From JAPPLB01 sp965218555 (GTDB lineage: Bacteria; Acidobacteriota; Terriglobia; Bryobacterales; UBA6623), in the NCBI GenBank assembly GCA_965218555.1, contig OZ244625.1, positions 1,302,001-1,366,000 on the forward strand: a DNA stretch of 64,000 nt, read 5' to 3'. A program made the translations under genes and the position numbers. The notes under the pieces were generated by a model. It saw only the letters and a program-made list of their open reading frames with translations, had not been told where the DNA came from and made no database searches. Below are positions 1-8,141 of this stretch, piece after piece. Every line of letters begins with the position of its first letter. Position 1 is the stretch's first letter.

Positions 1-186
1 CCACCGAAAACCGCCGCCCGGACCGCCACGCCCGCCGCCCAGTCACTGCTTGCCTGCCCAGAATTGCCCAGAATTGCCCAGAATTGCCCGGAATTGCTCG
101 GCAAAAATATGCCCCTGAGCAAGTGTCCGCGCACCGTCCGCCGTTCTCGGTCGGCCTCACGACGAGCGCCGTTCGCCGCAAAATGA
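1..186 (+). CDS. Possible C-terminal end of an IS transposase (partial)
   Basis: A reading frame open at the left edge runs 61 codons to a TGA at 184-186. The peptide is rich in Pro, Ala, Arg and Ser and includes a repeated Cys-Pro-Glu-Leu segment produced by a 10-bp DNA tandem repeat. I recognise no domain. It is offered as a transposase tail only because it stops 10 bp before a pair of IS-end-like repeats (197-253), the usual place for a transposase gene to finish. It could equally be non-coding GC-rich sequence. Confidence 0.28.
   Translation, partial: PPKTAARTATPAAQSLLACPELPRIAQNCPELLGKNMPLSKCPRTVRRSRSASRRAPFAAK
55..100. repeat. Short tandem repeat, about four copies of a 10-bp unit
   Basis: The unit GAATTGCCCA is repeated head to tail from 61 to 80, followed by two degenerate copies (GAATTGCCCG, GAATTGCTCG). 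Six bases matching the end of the unit precede it. There are no spacers, so this is not a CRISPR. It lies in the tail of the presumed IS at the left edge. Confidence 0.8.
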
Positions 187-196
187 ACCCATGCTG

Positions 197-253
197 AGTA
201 AGGGGAACGTTCTACATTGCACAAACAGGGGAACTTTCTATATTGCGTTGACA
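197..253. mobile_element. Terminal end of an insertion sequence extending off the left edge
   Basis: Read on the minus strand from 253, the sequence begins TGTCAACGC and carries two 20-bp direct repeats of the form GCAATRTAGAAMGTTCCCCT. The element at 9368 starts with the same nine bases, followed by a related AATAGAAATGTCCCC block. Multiple subterminal repeats of this kind are typical of IS ends, where the transposase binds. The body of the element would lie to the left of position 197, mostly outside the window. Family assignment is uncertain. Confidence 0.55.
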
Positions 254-268
254 CAAAAGCTGCTTCCG

Positions 269-297
269 TTGCGGGTCTCCTGCTCTCGGAGTACAAT
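269..297 (+). promoter_or_regulatory. Candidate promoter of the DUF1501 cluster A
   Basis: TTGCGG (269-274) and TACAAT (292-297) are separated by 17 bp, giving a predicted start about 50 bp before the first gene. The -10 box is good and the -35 box weak. It sits just outside the IS end, so transcription of cluster A probably does not depend on the IS. Confidence 0.35.
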
Positions 298-354
298 GGG
301 CGTACAGCAGCCGCAAAGGGTATGTGTATTTAGCTCACGCCCGGAGGTTTAGCC

Positions 355-1734
355 GTGTTTCGACTCGATCACCAAAAGGCCGTCAGCTTCTGTGACGGCC
401 TTCGCCGCCGCGATTTCTTGCACGCCGGATCGGCCGGCATGTTGGGCCTCGGCCTGACCGACTTTCTGTCACTCAAAGCGCAGGGCGCGGTTCACAAGGA
501 CAAGAGCGACATCAATGTGATCATGCTCTTCCTGGTGGGCGGGCCGAGCCAACTCGACACCTGGGACATGAAGCCCAACGCGCCGTCGGAAATTCGCGGC
601 CCGTATAAGCCGATCAAGACCAACGTTCCCGGCATCGAGATCTCTGAAATCTTCCCCCGTATGGCGCGGAACGCCGACAAGTGGTCGCTGATACGGACGC
701 TCTATCACACCGCCGCCGCTGTTCATGACACCGGCCACCAGATGATGCAGACCGGCCGGCTCTTCCAAGGCGGGCTCAACCATCCCCACATGGGTTCTGT
801 GCTCGGCAAGCTGCGCGGTCCCAAAGGCGACGTGCCTCCGCACGTCCTGCTGCCGCGGCCCATCGGCAACACCGGCGGCAACATGCCGCACGGCCAGGAC
901 GCGGGTTATCTCGGCAAGGCGCACGACCCGTTCGTGCTCAACGCCGACCCCTCGGAGCCGAATTTCGAAGTGCCCGACATGCTGCCGCCCGACTACATCT
1001 CGGCAGTGCGCATCAACCGCCGCCGCAAGTGGCGCGACATGATCGACGCCGCCGTGAAACACTTCGAGGAAGTTCCCGACGCGAAGCTCCTCGATACAAC
1101 GTTTCATCAGGCCTACACGCTGATGTCGTCGAAAAAGGCCCGTGCCGCGTTCGATCTCTCTCAGGAATCCGAAGACACCCGCGAGCGCTACGGCTGGAAC
1201 CGTTTTGGTCAAAGTTGCTTGATGGCGAAACGTCTTATTGAAGCCGGCGTTCGCTTCGTAACGGTCAATATGTTCGAAACGGTCTTCGACGAGATCACCT
1301 GGGACATCCACGGATCCAGTCCGTTCAGCCCGATCGAGTGCTACAGCAATCTTGTCGGACCGATGTTCGACAACGGGTTCACGTCGCTTGTCGAGGACCT
1401 TTCCCAGACGGGCTTGCTCGACAACACGATGATCGTCGCAACCGGCGAATTTGGCCGCACGCCGAAGATCAACCCGGCCGGCGGGCGCGACCATTGGCCT
1501 GCCTGCTGGCCTGTCGTGATGGCCGGCGGCGGCATTCAGGGTGGACGCGTTGTGGGTGAGTCGGATGACATCGGGGGTGCGCCGAAGAGCCGCCCGACGA
1601 CTCCGGCCGAAGTGACGGCCACGGTGTATCACGGTCTCGGCATCGACCTTGAAACCGAACTGCCCGGCCCGCAGAGCCGACCGATCCGCGTGGTCGATCA
1701 CGGCGTCGAGCCGATCATGGAACTGTTCACCTAG
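355..1734 (+). CDS. DUF1501 family exported protein (cluster A)
   Basis: A 459-residue member of the DUF1501 family (alkaline-phosphatase/sulfatase-like fold, function not established). The N-terminus has a twin-arginine signal (Arg-Arg-Arg-Asp-Phe-Leu then a Gly/Ala/Leu core, residues about 18-40), so export through Tat is expected. Family signatures are visible: the GGPSQLDTWDMKP segment near residue 62 and GEFGRTPKINPAGGRDHWP near 365-385. The GTG start at 355 is preceded by GGAGG at 343-347. A c-type-cytochrome/DUF1549 gene follows after 53 bp and two more genes follow closely, so this is probably the first gene of an operon. Paralogues lie at 14707 and 42891. The substrate is unknown. 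DUF1501 genes next to DUF1549/DUF1553 genes are common in Planctomycetota, Verrucomicrobiota and Acidobacteriota. Confidence 0.9.
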   Translation: MFRLDHQKAVSFCDGLRRRDFLHAGSAGMLGLGLTDFLSLKAQGAVHKDKSDINVIMLFLVGGPSQLDTWDMKPNAPSEIRGPYKPIKTNVPGIEISEIFPRMARNADKWSLIRTLYHTAAAVHDTGHQMMQTGRLFQGGLNHPHMGSVLGKLRGPKGDVPPHVLLPRPIGNTGGNMPHGQDAGYLGKAHDPFVLNADPSEPNFEVPDMLPPDYISAVRINRRRKWRDMIDAAVKHFEEVPDAKLLDTTFHQAYTLMSSKKARAAFDLSQESEDTRERYGWNRFGQSCLMAKRLIEAGVRFVTVNMFETVFDEITWDIHGSSPFSPIECYSNLVGPMFDNGFTSLVEDLSQTGLLDNTMIVATGEFGRTPKINPAGGRDHWPACWPVVMAGGGIQGGRVVGESDDIGGAPKSRPTTPAEVTATVYHGLGIDLETELPGPQSRPIRVVDHGVEPIMELFT

Positions 1735-1787
1735 CTTGCTCGTGGGGCGTTGCACACCGCGCCCCGGCTTTCGCCGGCCCACAGACA

Positions 1788-4238
1788 ATGATCCGGAAAG
1801 CACTCCTAGCCGCGTTCCTCATCACCCCGCCGTGCGTGGCGCAATCGCCGGCGGCCATTGAGATTCTCCCCGACGACATCACCCTTTCCGGACCACAGTC
1901 CATCCACCGGCTTATCGTTCAGGGCCGCTTCGCCGACGGGTCAGAACGCGACCTCACCGCCAATGCCGCTTTCAAGGCTTCGAATCCGAAGGTCGTCAAG
2001 ATAGACAACGGCGTTCTCCGCCCGCTCGCCAACGGCCGTACCCGGATGACGGCTGAGGTTGAAGGCGTCTCCGCGTCTATCGAAATCACCGTCGAAAACT
2101 ACCAGGCGCCTTTCGTACCGAGCTTTCTCAACGACGTCCAACCGGTCCTCACGAAAGCCGGCTGCAACTCGGGCGCGTGCCACGGTTCGGAAGCCGGCAA
2201 GAACGGTTTCAAACTCAGCCTCCGCGGCTATGACCCCGAATTCGACCACGCCGTCCTCACGCGCGAAGCCGTCGGCCGCCGCGTCGCCCGCTGGGACCCT
2301 TCGAAGAGCCTTTTGCTTCTCAAGCCCACGCTGACGATTCCGCACACCGGCGGCAAGCGCTTCGCTGTCGACTCGCCCGATTTCCGCATCATTGCCGAGT
2401 GGATTGCCAACGGCGCCCTCGCCCCGGCCAAGGACGAAGTCCGGATCATCGACCTTCGCATTTCCCCCGAGCAGGCGTGGCTTCAGACCGGGGCCGAGCA
2501 ACAGGTCATCGTCCAAGCCGTCTACAGCGACGGCTCGCGCCGCGACGTCACCCCCTGGACGAAATTCTCGAGCACGAACTCCGGCGTCGCCACGGTTGAC
2601 GACCTGGGTCGCGTCAAGATGCAGGGTCCCGGCGAAGCCGCCATTACCGTCTGGTATTCGAGCAAGGTCAAATTCGCGCGCTTCGGCATCCCCTTCGATA
2701 ACGACATCGCCCCGAACGTCTACACCGAAGCACCCCGCAACAACTACATCGACGACCTCGTCATCGAGAAGCTCCGGGCCCTGCGCATTGCACCGTCTGA
2801 ACCCGTCGGCGACACGGCCTTCCTGCGGCGCACCTACCTTGACGCCATGGGCGCGCTTCCGAGCCCGGCCGAGGTTGAGCGCTTCACCGCCGACCCGTCG
2901 CCGGACAAGCGCCAGCGCCTGATTGACACCATCCTCGATCGCGAAGAGTTCGTCGACTACTGGGCTTACAAATGGTCGGATCTGCTTCTTGTCTCAAGTC
3001 GCGATCTCGGCAACAGCGCCATGTGGTCGTACTATCGCTGGGTCCGCGACAGCGTCGCAAAAAACACGCCTTGGGATCGCTTCGTCCGACAAGTCCTCAC
3101 CTCCACCGGCAACAGCCGTGTCAAGGGTGAACTGAACTACTATCAGCTCCACCGCAACACGATCGAGTTGGCCGAGAACGTGACGCAAGCCTTTCTTGGC
3201 CTCCGTATCACCTGTGCCCGGTGCCACAACCACCCGCTCGAGAAGTGGACGCAGAACGATTATTACCAGTTCGCCAATCTTGTTTCTCGTGTCGCTCAGA
3301 AGAACGGCACAGGAGTGGGAGACGTGGTCGTGTATCGCAGCCCCTCGGGCGACATCAATCACCCCAAGCTCGGCAAGCCTCTCCCGCCTCTCCCGCTCGA
3401 CGGTGATGAACTCGCCCTCGACAGCTCGAAAGACCGCCGACAGCACTTGGCCGACTGGCTCACCTCGGCAGAAAATCCTTACTTCGCCCGCGCTGTCGTC
3501 AACAAGATCTGGGCAAACTTCATGGGCCGCGGCATCGTCGATTCGGTCGACGACATGCGCGCTACGAATCCGGCGAGTAACGAAAAGCTCCTGACTGCCC
3601 TGACGAAGGACTTCATCGAACACAAGTTCGATGTGAAACATCTCGTCCGCCGCATCATGCTCTCCGCGACATATCAGCGATCGTCGAAAGCAAACGCGAC
3701 GAACGCCGACGACGAGGTCTACTATTCGCGTTACATCGTGCGCAGGCTGCCGGCCGAGGTGGTGCTCGACGCCGTAAGCCAGGTCACCCGTGTGCCGACG
3801 CGCTTCAGCGGCTATCCCGAGGGCACACGTGCGATCCAACTGCCCGACACCCAGGTGAATTCATTCTTCCTGACGGTGTTCGGACGACCGCCTCGTGTCA
3901 ATGTCGACGCCGCCGAGCGCGAACATGCCCCGACAATCAAGCAGGCTCTCCACGTCATCAACGGCGACACGCTCAACAACATGCTGCGCGACGAAGAGGG
4001 AGCGATCGAGATGTTCCTCAAGTTGGGACTCTCGAATGCCAAGATTCTCGATCATCTCTATTTGTCGGCTTTGAGCCGCTATCCGACAAAGAAGGAAAAG
4101 GCTGCCCTGGTCGGCGTCCTCGACGAAGCGGAGCAAGCAACGAGAGCCGATCCGTTGGAGCGCGACCCGCGTCGCAAACCACTGGAAGATCTGATGTGGG
4201 CGATGCTCACCGGAAAAGAGTTTCTGTTCAACCACTGA
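1788..4238 (+). CDS. Big-domain / cytochrome-like / DUF1549-DUF1553 exported protein (cluster A)
   Basis: An 816-residue secreted protein (signal peptide about residues 1-19, cleaved after Cys-Val-Ala-Gln). Domain order: bacterial Ig-like (Big) about 25-102; a planctomycete cytochrome-like segment with an unusual CX4CH motif (Cys126, Cys131, His132); a second Big-like domain about 220-305; DUF1549 about 325-520 with a CXXCH motif (CARCHNHP, near residue 475); and DUF1553 about 570-810. The CXXCH motifs suggest covalent haem, but CX4CH is not the standard cytochrome c motif and haem content is unproven. It lies between the DUF1501 gene and a cytochrome-WD40 gene. A shorter paralogue without the N-terminal Big domain is at 16015. 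Confidence 0.88.
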   Translation: MIRKALLAAFLITPPCVAQSPAAIEILPDDITLSGPQSIHRLIVQGRFADGSERDLTANAAFKASNPKVVKIDNGVLRPLANGRTRMTAEVEGVSASIEITVENYQAPFVPSFLNDVQPVLTKAGCNSGACHGSEAGKNGFKLSLRGYDPEFDHAVLTREAVGRRVARWDPSKSLLLLKPTLTIPHTGGKRFAVDSPDFRIIAEWIANGALAPAKDEVRIIDLRISPEQAWLQTGAEQQVIVQAVYSDGSRRDVTPWTKFSSTNSGVATVDDLGRVKMQGPGEAAITVWYSSKVKFARFGIPFDNDIAPNVYTEAPRNNYIDDLVIEKLRALRIAPSEPVGDTAFLRRTYLDAMGALPSPAEVERFTADPSPDKRQRLIDTILDREEFVDYWAYKWSDLLLVSSRDLGNSAMWSYYRWVRDSVAKNTPWDRFVRQVLTSTGNSRVKGELNYYQLHRNTIELAENVTQAFLGLRITCARCHNHPLEKWTQNDYYQFANLVSRVAQKNGTGVGDVVVYRSPSGDINHPKLGKPLPPLPLDGDELALDSSKDRRQHLADWLTSAENPYFARAVVNKIWANFMGRGIVDSVDDMRATNPASNEKLLTALTKDFIEHKFDVKHLVRRIMLSATYQRSSKANATNADDEVYYSRYIVRRLPAEVVLDAVSQVTRVPTRFSGYPEGTRAIQLPDTQVNSFFLTVFGRPPRVNVDAAEREHAPTIKQALHVINGDTLNNMLRDEEGAIEMFLKLGLSNAKILDHLYLSALSRYPTKKEKAALVGVLDEAEQATRADPLERDPRRKPLEDLMWAMLTGKEFLFNH

Positions 4239-4269
4239 TGGAGTGCTGGACGAGCGACAAAACGACAAC

Positions 4270-5604
4270 ATGACCACGCTCCGCCGCGTTGCTCTCTCGA
4301 TCAACCTGCTGGCTCTTCCTCTATGCGCGGAACCTTCCTTCCGCACCGACGTCTTTCCCATATTTCGGGACAACTGCCTCGCCTGTCATAGCGCCCAAAC
4401 AAAGATGGGACAACTCGTGATGGAGAGCTACGACGGGTTGATGCTGGGTGGCAAGAGCGGACCTGCCGTTACTGCGGGTGACGCGGAGTCAAGCTTGCTT
4501 GTCCGCATGATCGAAGGACGATCTCAACCGAAGATGCCGTTCGGCGGCGAGCTTCCGCCCCAAAACATCGCTGTCATCAAAGCCTGGATCGATGCCGGCG
4601 CGAAGGGCGAAGAGGTATCCGGAGGCGGTACGCTGGCGCTTCCCGCCATTGAGCGACGCCGTGAGGTCCCTTCTCCCGTCAGCGCCCTGGCGTTTTCCCA
4701 GGATGGCTCCACGTTGGCGGTCGCTTCGTACCAGCAGGTTCGGATCACCGACGCAGCAAGCGGCAACGTTACTCGGACGCTTGACGGCCACGCCGACCTC
4801 GTTCGCTCCCTGGCCTTTTCGCCCTCAGGCAGGCTGCTCGCCGCCGCGGCCGGCGCCCCCGCGCAGTTCGGTGAAGTCAAAGTTTGGGACGTCGAGACCG
4901 GCAAACTTCGCCACACTATCAAAGGCCACAAAGACTGCATCTACTCGGTCGACTTCTCGCCCGACGGCAAACAGATCGTCACCGCCAGCTATGACCGCAT
5001 GATCGAACTGTGGAGCGCCGACACGGGCGAACATATCCGCACGTTGAAGGACCATGTCGATGCCGTTTACGCCGTCGATTTCGGCAACGAACCCGGTCAA
5101 CTCGTGTCCGGCGGCGCCGATCGCTCGGTCAAGCTTTGGAACCTCGAGACCGGCAAGCCGAGCCTCACGCTGAGCGAGCCCCTTGCCGGCGTTCTGACCG
5201 TAGCCTTCCATCCGGACGGTCGCCAGCTCGCCGCCGCCGGCGCCGACAAGACGATCCGTGTCTGGCGCATTGCCAACGACGAGAACACCTCCGCTGACTT
5301 GGTGAAGGCAATGACGGGGCACGAAGCCGCGATCCTCAAGATCGCCTTTTCGCCCGATGGCTCGACGATCGTGTCATCGTCATCGGATCGATCCCTGAAG
5401 GTCTGGGACACTGCGACTCTGAGCGAAAAGGCCGTCCTCGCCGATCAATCCGATTGGGGACAGGCCCTGGCCTTTCACCCTGATGGAAAGAGTTTCGTTG
5501 TGGGTCGCTACGACGGCTCACTCACGGTTTACGACACCGTTTTGTTGCAGCCAACCAAGAAGTGGAAGCGCGCGGCTGGCCCGTCGCATCTCGCGCGCCG
5601 ATGA
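4270..5604 (+). CDS. c-type cytochrome domain fused to a seven-bladed WD40 propeller
   Basis: A 444-residue protein starting at the ATG at 4270, which leads directly into a signal peptide (MTTLRRVALS then a Leu-rich core). A GTG at 4243 is in frame but adds nine charged residues in front of the signal. After the signal comes a planctomycete-type cytochrome c segment with CXXCH (Cys36, Cys39, His40). Then seven WD40-like repeats occupy about 135-435, each ending in a V/I-x-V/L-W-D-like strand, which is enough for one closed propeller. This suggests a periplasmic redox-linked scaffold or sensor. Location and haem binding are inferred. It starts 32 bp after the preceding gene and overlaps the next only if that gene used an upstream start. 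Confidence 0.85.
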   Translation: MTTLRRVALSINLLALPLCAEPSFRTDVFPIFRDNCLACHSAQTKMGQLVMESYDGLMLGGKSGPAVTAGDAESSLLVRMIEGRSQPKMPFGGELPPQNIAVIKAWIDAGAKGEEVSGGGTLALPAIERRREVPSPVSALAFSQDGSTLAVASYQQVRITDAASGNVTRTLDGHADLVRSLAFSPSGRLLAAAAGAPAQFGEVKVWDVETGKLRHTIKGHKDCIYSVDFSPDGKQIVTASYDRMIELWSADTGEHIRTLKDHVDAVYAVDFGNEPGQLVSGGADRSVKLWNLETGKPSLTLSEPLAGVLTVAFHPDGRQLAAAGADKTIRVWRIANDENTSADLVKAMTGHEAAILKIAFSPDGSTIVSSSSDRSLKVWDTATLSEKAVLADQSDWGQALAFHPDGKSFVVGRYDGSLTVYDTVLLQPTKKWKRAAGPSHLARR

Positions 5605-5624
5605 CAAGCTTACCCGGAGGAATG

Positions 5625-8078
5625 ATGAGACGATTCCTGAACCTGGCTCTGCTCGTTGCCATCCCGGCGATCCTTCTCGCTGATACTCGTACCAACCCGC
5701 CCACCATTCAGGAAACGTCGCCGCTCGCTGTTACCCGCGGCCTGACGACTGAACTGAAGATCGAAGGCATCAACCTTGTCGGAGCGAGCGAAATCCTGTT
5801 CGACGACCCGGCTGTTCAAGGCAAGATCCTCCACGTCAACACACTCGGTGAGTTTGTGGGCCGTTTCATCGGGTCGAACGGCGCCCCCAGCACCGTCAAC
5901 CGCGGCGATCCGCCGCCGCTCAACGAAGTCGCCATCGAAGTGGAAGTCGACTCGGATGCCAAGCCCGGCCTGTACTCTTTCCGCCTCGTTACGAGGGAAG
6001 GCACGACCAATACCGGCAAGATCAGCGTCGAGCCCTTCTACGGTGCCCGCCCGGAAATTGAACCCAACAATACGCTCCAAGACGTTCTCCTCCAAGACGC
6101 ATACATCTTCCCGCCGGCCATCATCACCGGCACGATTCGCAAGCCCGGCGACGTCGACTACCTGCCGTTCGAGGCGCTCGCAGGCGAAGAGTTCGTGCTT
6201 CACGTGAGCGCCGCAGAACTCGGTTCGAAATTGCGTTGGAAGATCGCTCTGCTGAATGCGCAGGGGACGACCGTTGCCTCGCGCTCTGTCGCGGACACCG
6301 CCAGCGAGCCGGTCCTCGCCTATCGCATCCCGTCCGGCGGCAAGTACTATGTTGCGGTCTCCGACATCGAGCGCGGTGGAAGCCGGGGACATTTCTATCG
6401 GCTCAAGATCGGTTCGTACCCTTATCTCACGGGCGTACATCCGCTCGGTGTTCCTGAAGGCGAAAGCACGCAGATCACCCTACGGGGCCACAATCTCGGC
6501 GATCAGCGGACGGTCACGGTTGATGGCAAGTCCGACTATCGAGCGATGGCTCGACAGGATATTCGCCCGGACCTTGATCTCGGCTTTCCGCACAACGAGC
6601 TGAAGATCGCCGTCGGCAAGCACTCGGAAGTCACCGAGGATGACCGTGGCGCAAGCCCCGATTCGGCGATGGCGCTCGATGCACCGGTTACCGTCAACGG
6701 AAAGGTCAGCGGCTTCTCCCAAGACCAGACACCGGACGAAGATTACTATCGTTTCAGCGCCCAAAAGGGTACGGAGTACACCATCGAAGTCGAAGCCCGC
6801 CGCCTTGGCTCGCCGCTCGATTCCACTCTCGAAATCCTCGACGGCAACGGCAACCTGGTTCCGCAAGTCAAAGCTCGCGCCGAGCTCAGAACCGAGATCG
6901 AGTTGCGGGATCACAACTCCGACCAACGGGCCTTGCGTATCAGCTCACCGGAGGAAAAGGGCTTCCGTGTGGGCGATTACGTCATGATCGGCAGCGAAAT
7001 TCTCCGCATCAGCGCTTTGCCGCGTGGACCGGACGACGGCACGGTTTTCTTCAACCTTGGCGACCGCCGCATCGGTTACTTCAACACGACCCCGGAAGCC
7101 CAAGCGCTCGGTACTGCCGTCTACAAGGTAAGTCTGCACGCACCCGACGCCGAGCTGCAGCCGAACGGACTTCCGCAACGGGTCTTCTTCTATCACAACG
7201 ACGACGGCGGCCCCGGCTACGACAAGGACTCCCGGCTGAGTTTCACTGCTCCGGATGACAGCGACTACTTCATCCGCCTGCGAGACCTGCGAGGGCAGCA
7301 AGGCGAGGACTATGCCTACCGCCTCACCGTGCGGGAGGCTTCTCCCGATTTCCAGCTCAGCGTATCTCCGGCCAATCCGAATCTCCCGCTCGGCGGCGGC
7401 GCGACCGTCACCGTGACGGCTTTGCGCTACGACGGTTTCGACGGCCCCATCGAGATCGAGGTGCGCGATCTGCCGCCGGGCATCAGGGCCACAAGGGAAA
7501 CCATTGTGCCGGGCGAAAGCTCTACGGTCCTGACGCTCTTCGCCGATTCGGATGCAGATCTTGAATACGCCGTCCCGCTGCACGTCGTCGGTCGAAGCGA
7601 GCTGCAGGGAAAGAGAATCGAACGCGTCGCCAATGCAGACGACAAACTGCGCTACATCGCTCTTACCGAGCCCGCCGACTTGGCTGTCGAGGTCGAGCCG
7701 CCTGAGGTCGAGCTCGAGGCCGGCTCAAAGACGACCATCGCTGTCCGCGTCACACGCAGCAACGGATTCAAGGGTCGCGTTCCCATCGCAATCACGAACC
7801 TGCCGTTCGGCGTCCGCGTCACCGATGTGGGGCTCAACGGCGTATTGGTTACCGAGGAGGAGACGCGGCGGGAGTTCGTGCTCGAAGCATTGCCCGACGT
7901 CGAACCGACCGAGCGGTTGATCGCTGTCAGCGGCACCGTGGAGACCCGCTCGCCGATCCGACCGACTTACGCCGCCGAGCCATTCAAGCTGAAGGTCGTT
8001 TCGCGTAAGATGTCGCGAGCGGCCACGGCCTCATCGCGACGAGCGAAGACCCCCGCGTCTTCCGCTGGTCAACAGTGA
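5625..8078 (+). CDS. Large secreted beta-sandwich protein with prepeptidase C-terminal-like domains (cluster A)
   Basis: An 817-residue exported protein. The start at 5625 is preferred because GGAGG at 5616-5620 lies 4 bp upstream and the peptide MRRFLNLALLVAIPAILLA is a signal sequence. In-frame alternatives at 5562, 5601 and 5622 lack this. The body is made of beta-rich modules: an IPT/TIG-like segment near the N-terminus, PPC-like domains marked by EPNNT and DEDYYRFSAQKGTEYT segments, a second IPT-like segment (HPLGVPEGESTQITLRGHN), and two Ig-like modules toward the C-terminus. No catalytic motif is evident. It is the last gene of cluster A, and a shorter relative (18192-20000) sits in cluster B. 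The likely role is binding or display at the cell surface or in the periplasm. Confidence 0.8.
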   Translation: MRRFLNLALLVAIPAILLADTRTNPPTIQETSPLAVTRGLTTELKIEGINLVGASEILFDDPAVQGKILHVNTLGEFVGRFIGSNGAPSTVNRGDPPPLNEVAIEVEVDSDAKPGLYSFRLVTREGTTNTGKISVEPFYGARPEIEPNNTLQDVLLQDAYIFPPAIITGTIRKPGDVDYLPFEALAGEEFVLHVSAAELGSKLRWKIALLNAQGTTVASRSVADTASEPVLAYRIPSGGKYYVAVSDIERGGSRGHFYRLKIGSYPYLTGVHPLGVPEGESTQITLRGHNLGDQRTVTVDGKSDYRAMARQDIRPDLDLGFPHNELKIAVGKHSEVTEDDRGASPDSAMALDAPVTVNGKVSGFSQDQTPDEDYYRFSAQKGTEYTIEVEARRLGSPLDSTLEILDGNGNLVPQVKARAELRTEIELRDHNSDQRALRISSPEEKGFRVGDYVMIGSEILRISALPRGPDDGTVFFNLGDRRIGYFNTTPEAQALGTAVYKVSLHAPDAELQPNGLPQRVFFYHNDDGGPGYDKDSRLSFTAPDDSDYFIRLRDLRGQQGEDYAYRLTVREASPDFQLSVSPANPNLPLGGGATVTVTALRYDGFDGPIEIEVRDLPPGIRATRETIVPGESSTVLTLFADSDADLEYAVPLHVVGRSELQGKRIERVANADDKLRYIALTEPADLAVEVEPPEVELEAGSKTTIAVRVTRSNGFKGRVPIAITNLPFGVRVTDVGLNGVLVTEEETRREFVLEALPDVEPTERLIAVSGTVETRSPIRPTYAAEPFKLKVVSRKMSRAATASSRRAKTPASSAGQQ

Positions 8079-8117
8079 CGGGAACCTTCTCCGGTGCTGC
8101 GGCCCGACTGGAACGAA

Positions 8118-8137
8118 CTACCGCCCTGCGTCGGTAG
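8118..8137. terminator. Hairpin between convergent genes
   Basis: CTACCG (8118-8123) and CGGTAG (8132-8137) form a 6-bp stem with an 8-nt loop. GTTTCT follows on the plus strand. It lies between the end of cluster A and the end of aroF and could serve both. The T-tract is short, so termination strength is uncertain. Confidence 0.4.
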
Positions 8138-8141
8138 GTTT

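Noticed and set aside
55..100. The 10-bp tandem repeats as a CRISPR array
   Set aside because: The units are too short and there are no spacers.
248..253. TTGACA as a -35 box for the DUF1501 gene
   Set aside because: It is part of the IS terminal sequence, and no -10 box lies 16-19 bp downstream. The nearest good -10 (292-297) is 38 bp away.
469..1803. A 444-codon open frame antisense to the first DUF1501 gene
   Set aside because: It is the mirror of a well-supported gene in GC-rich sequence, has no motif, and its Arg/His/Val-rich composition is typical of antisense frames.
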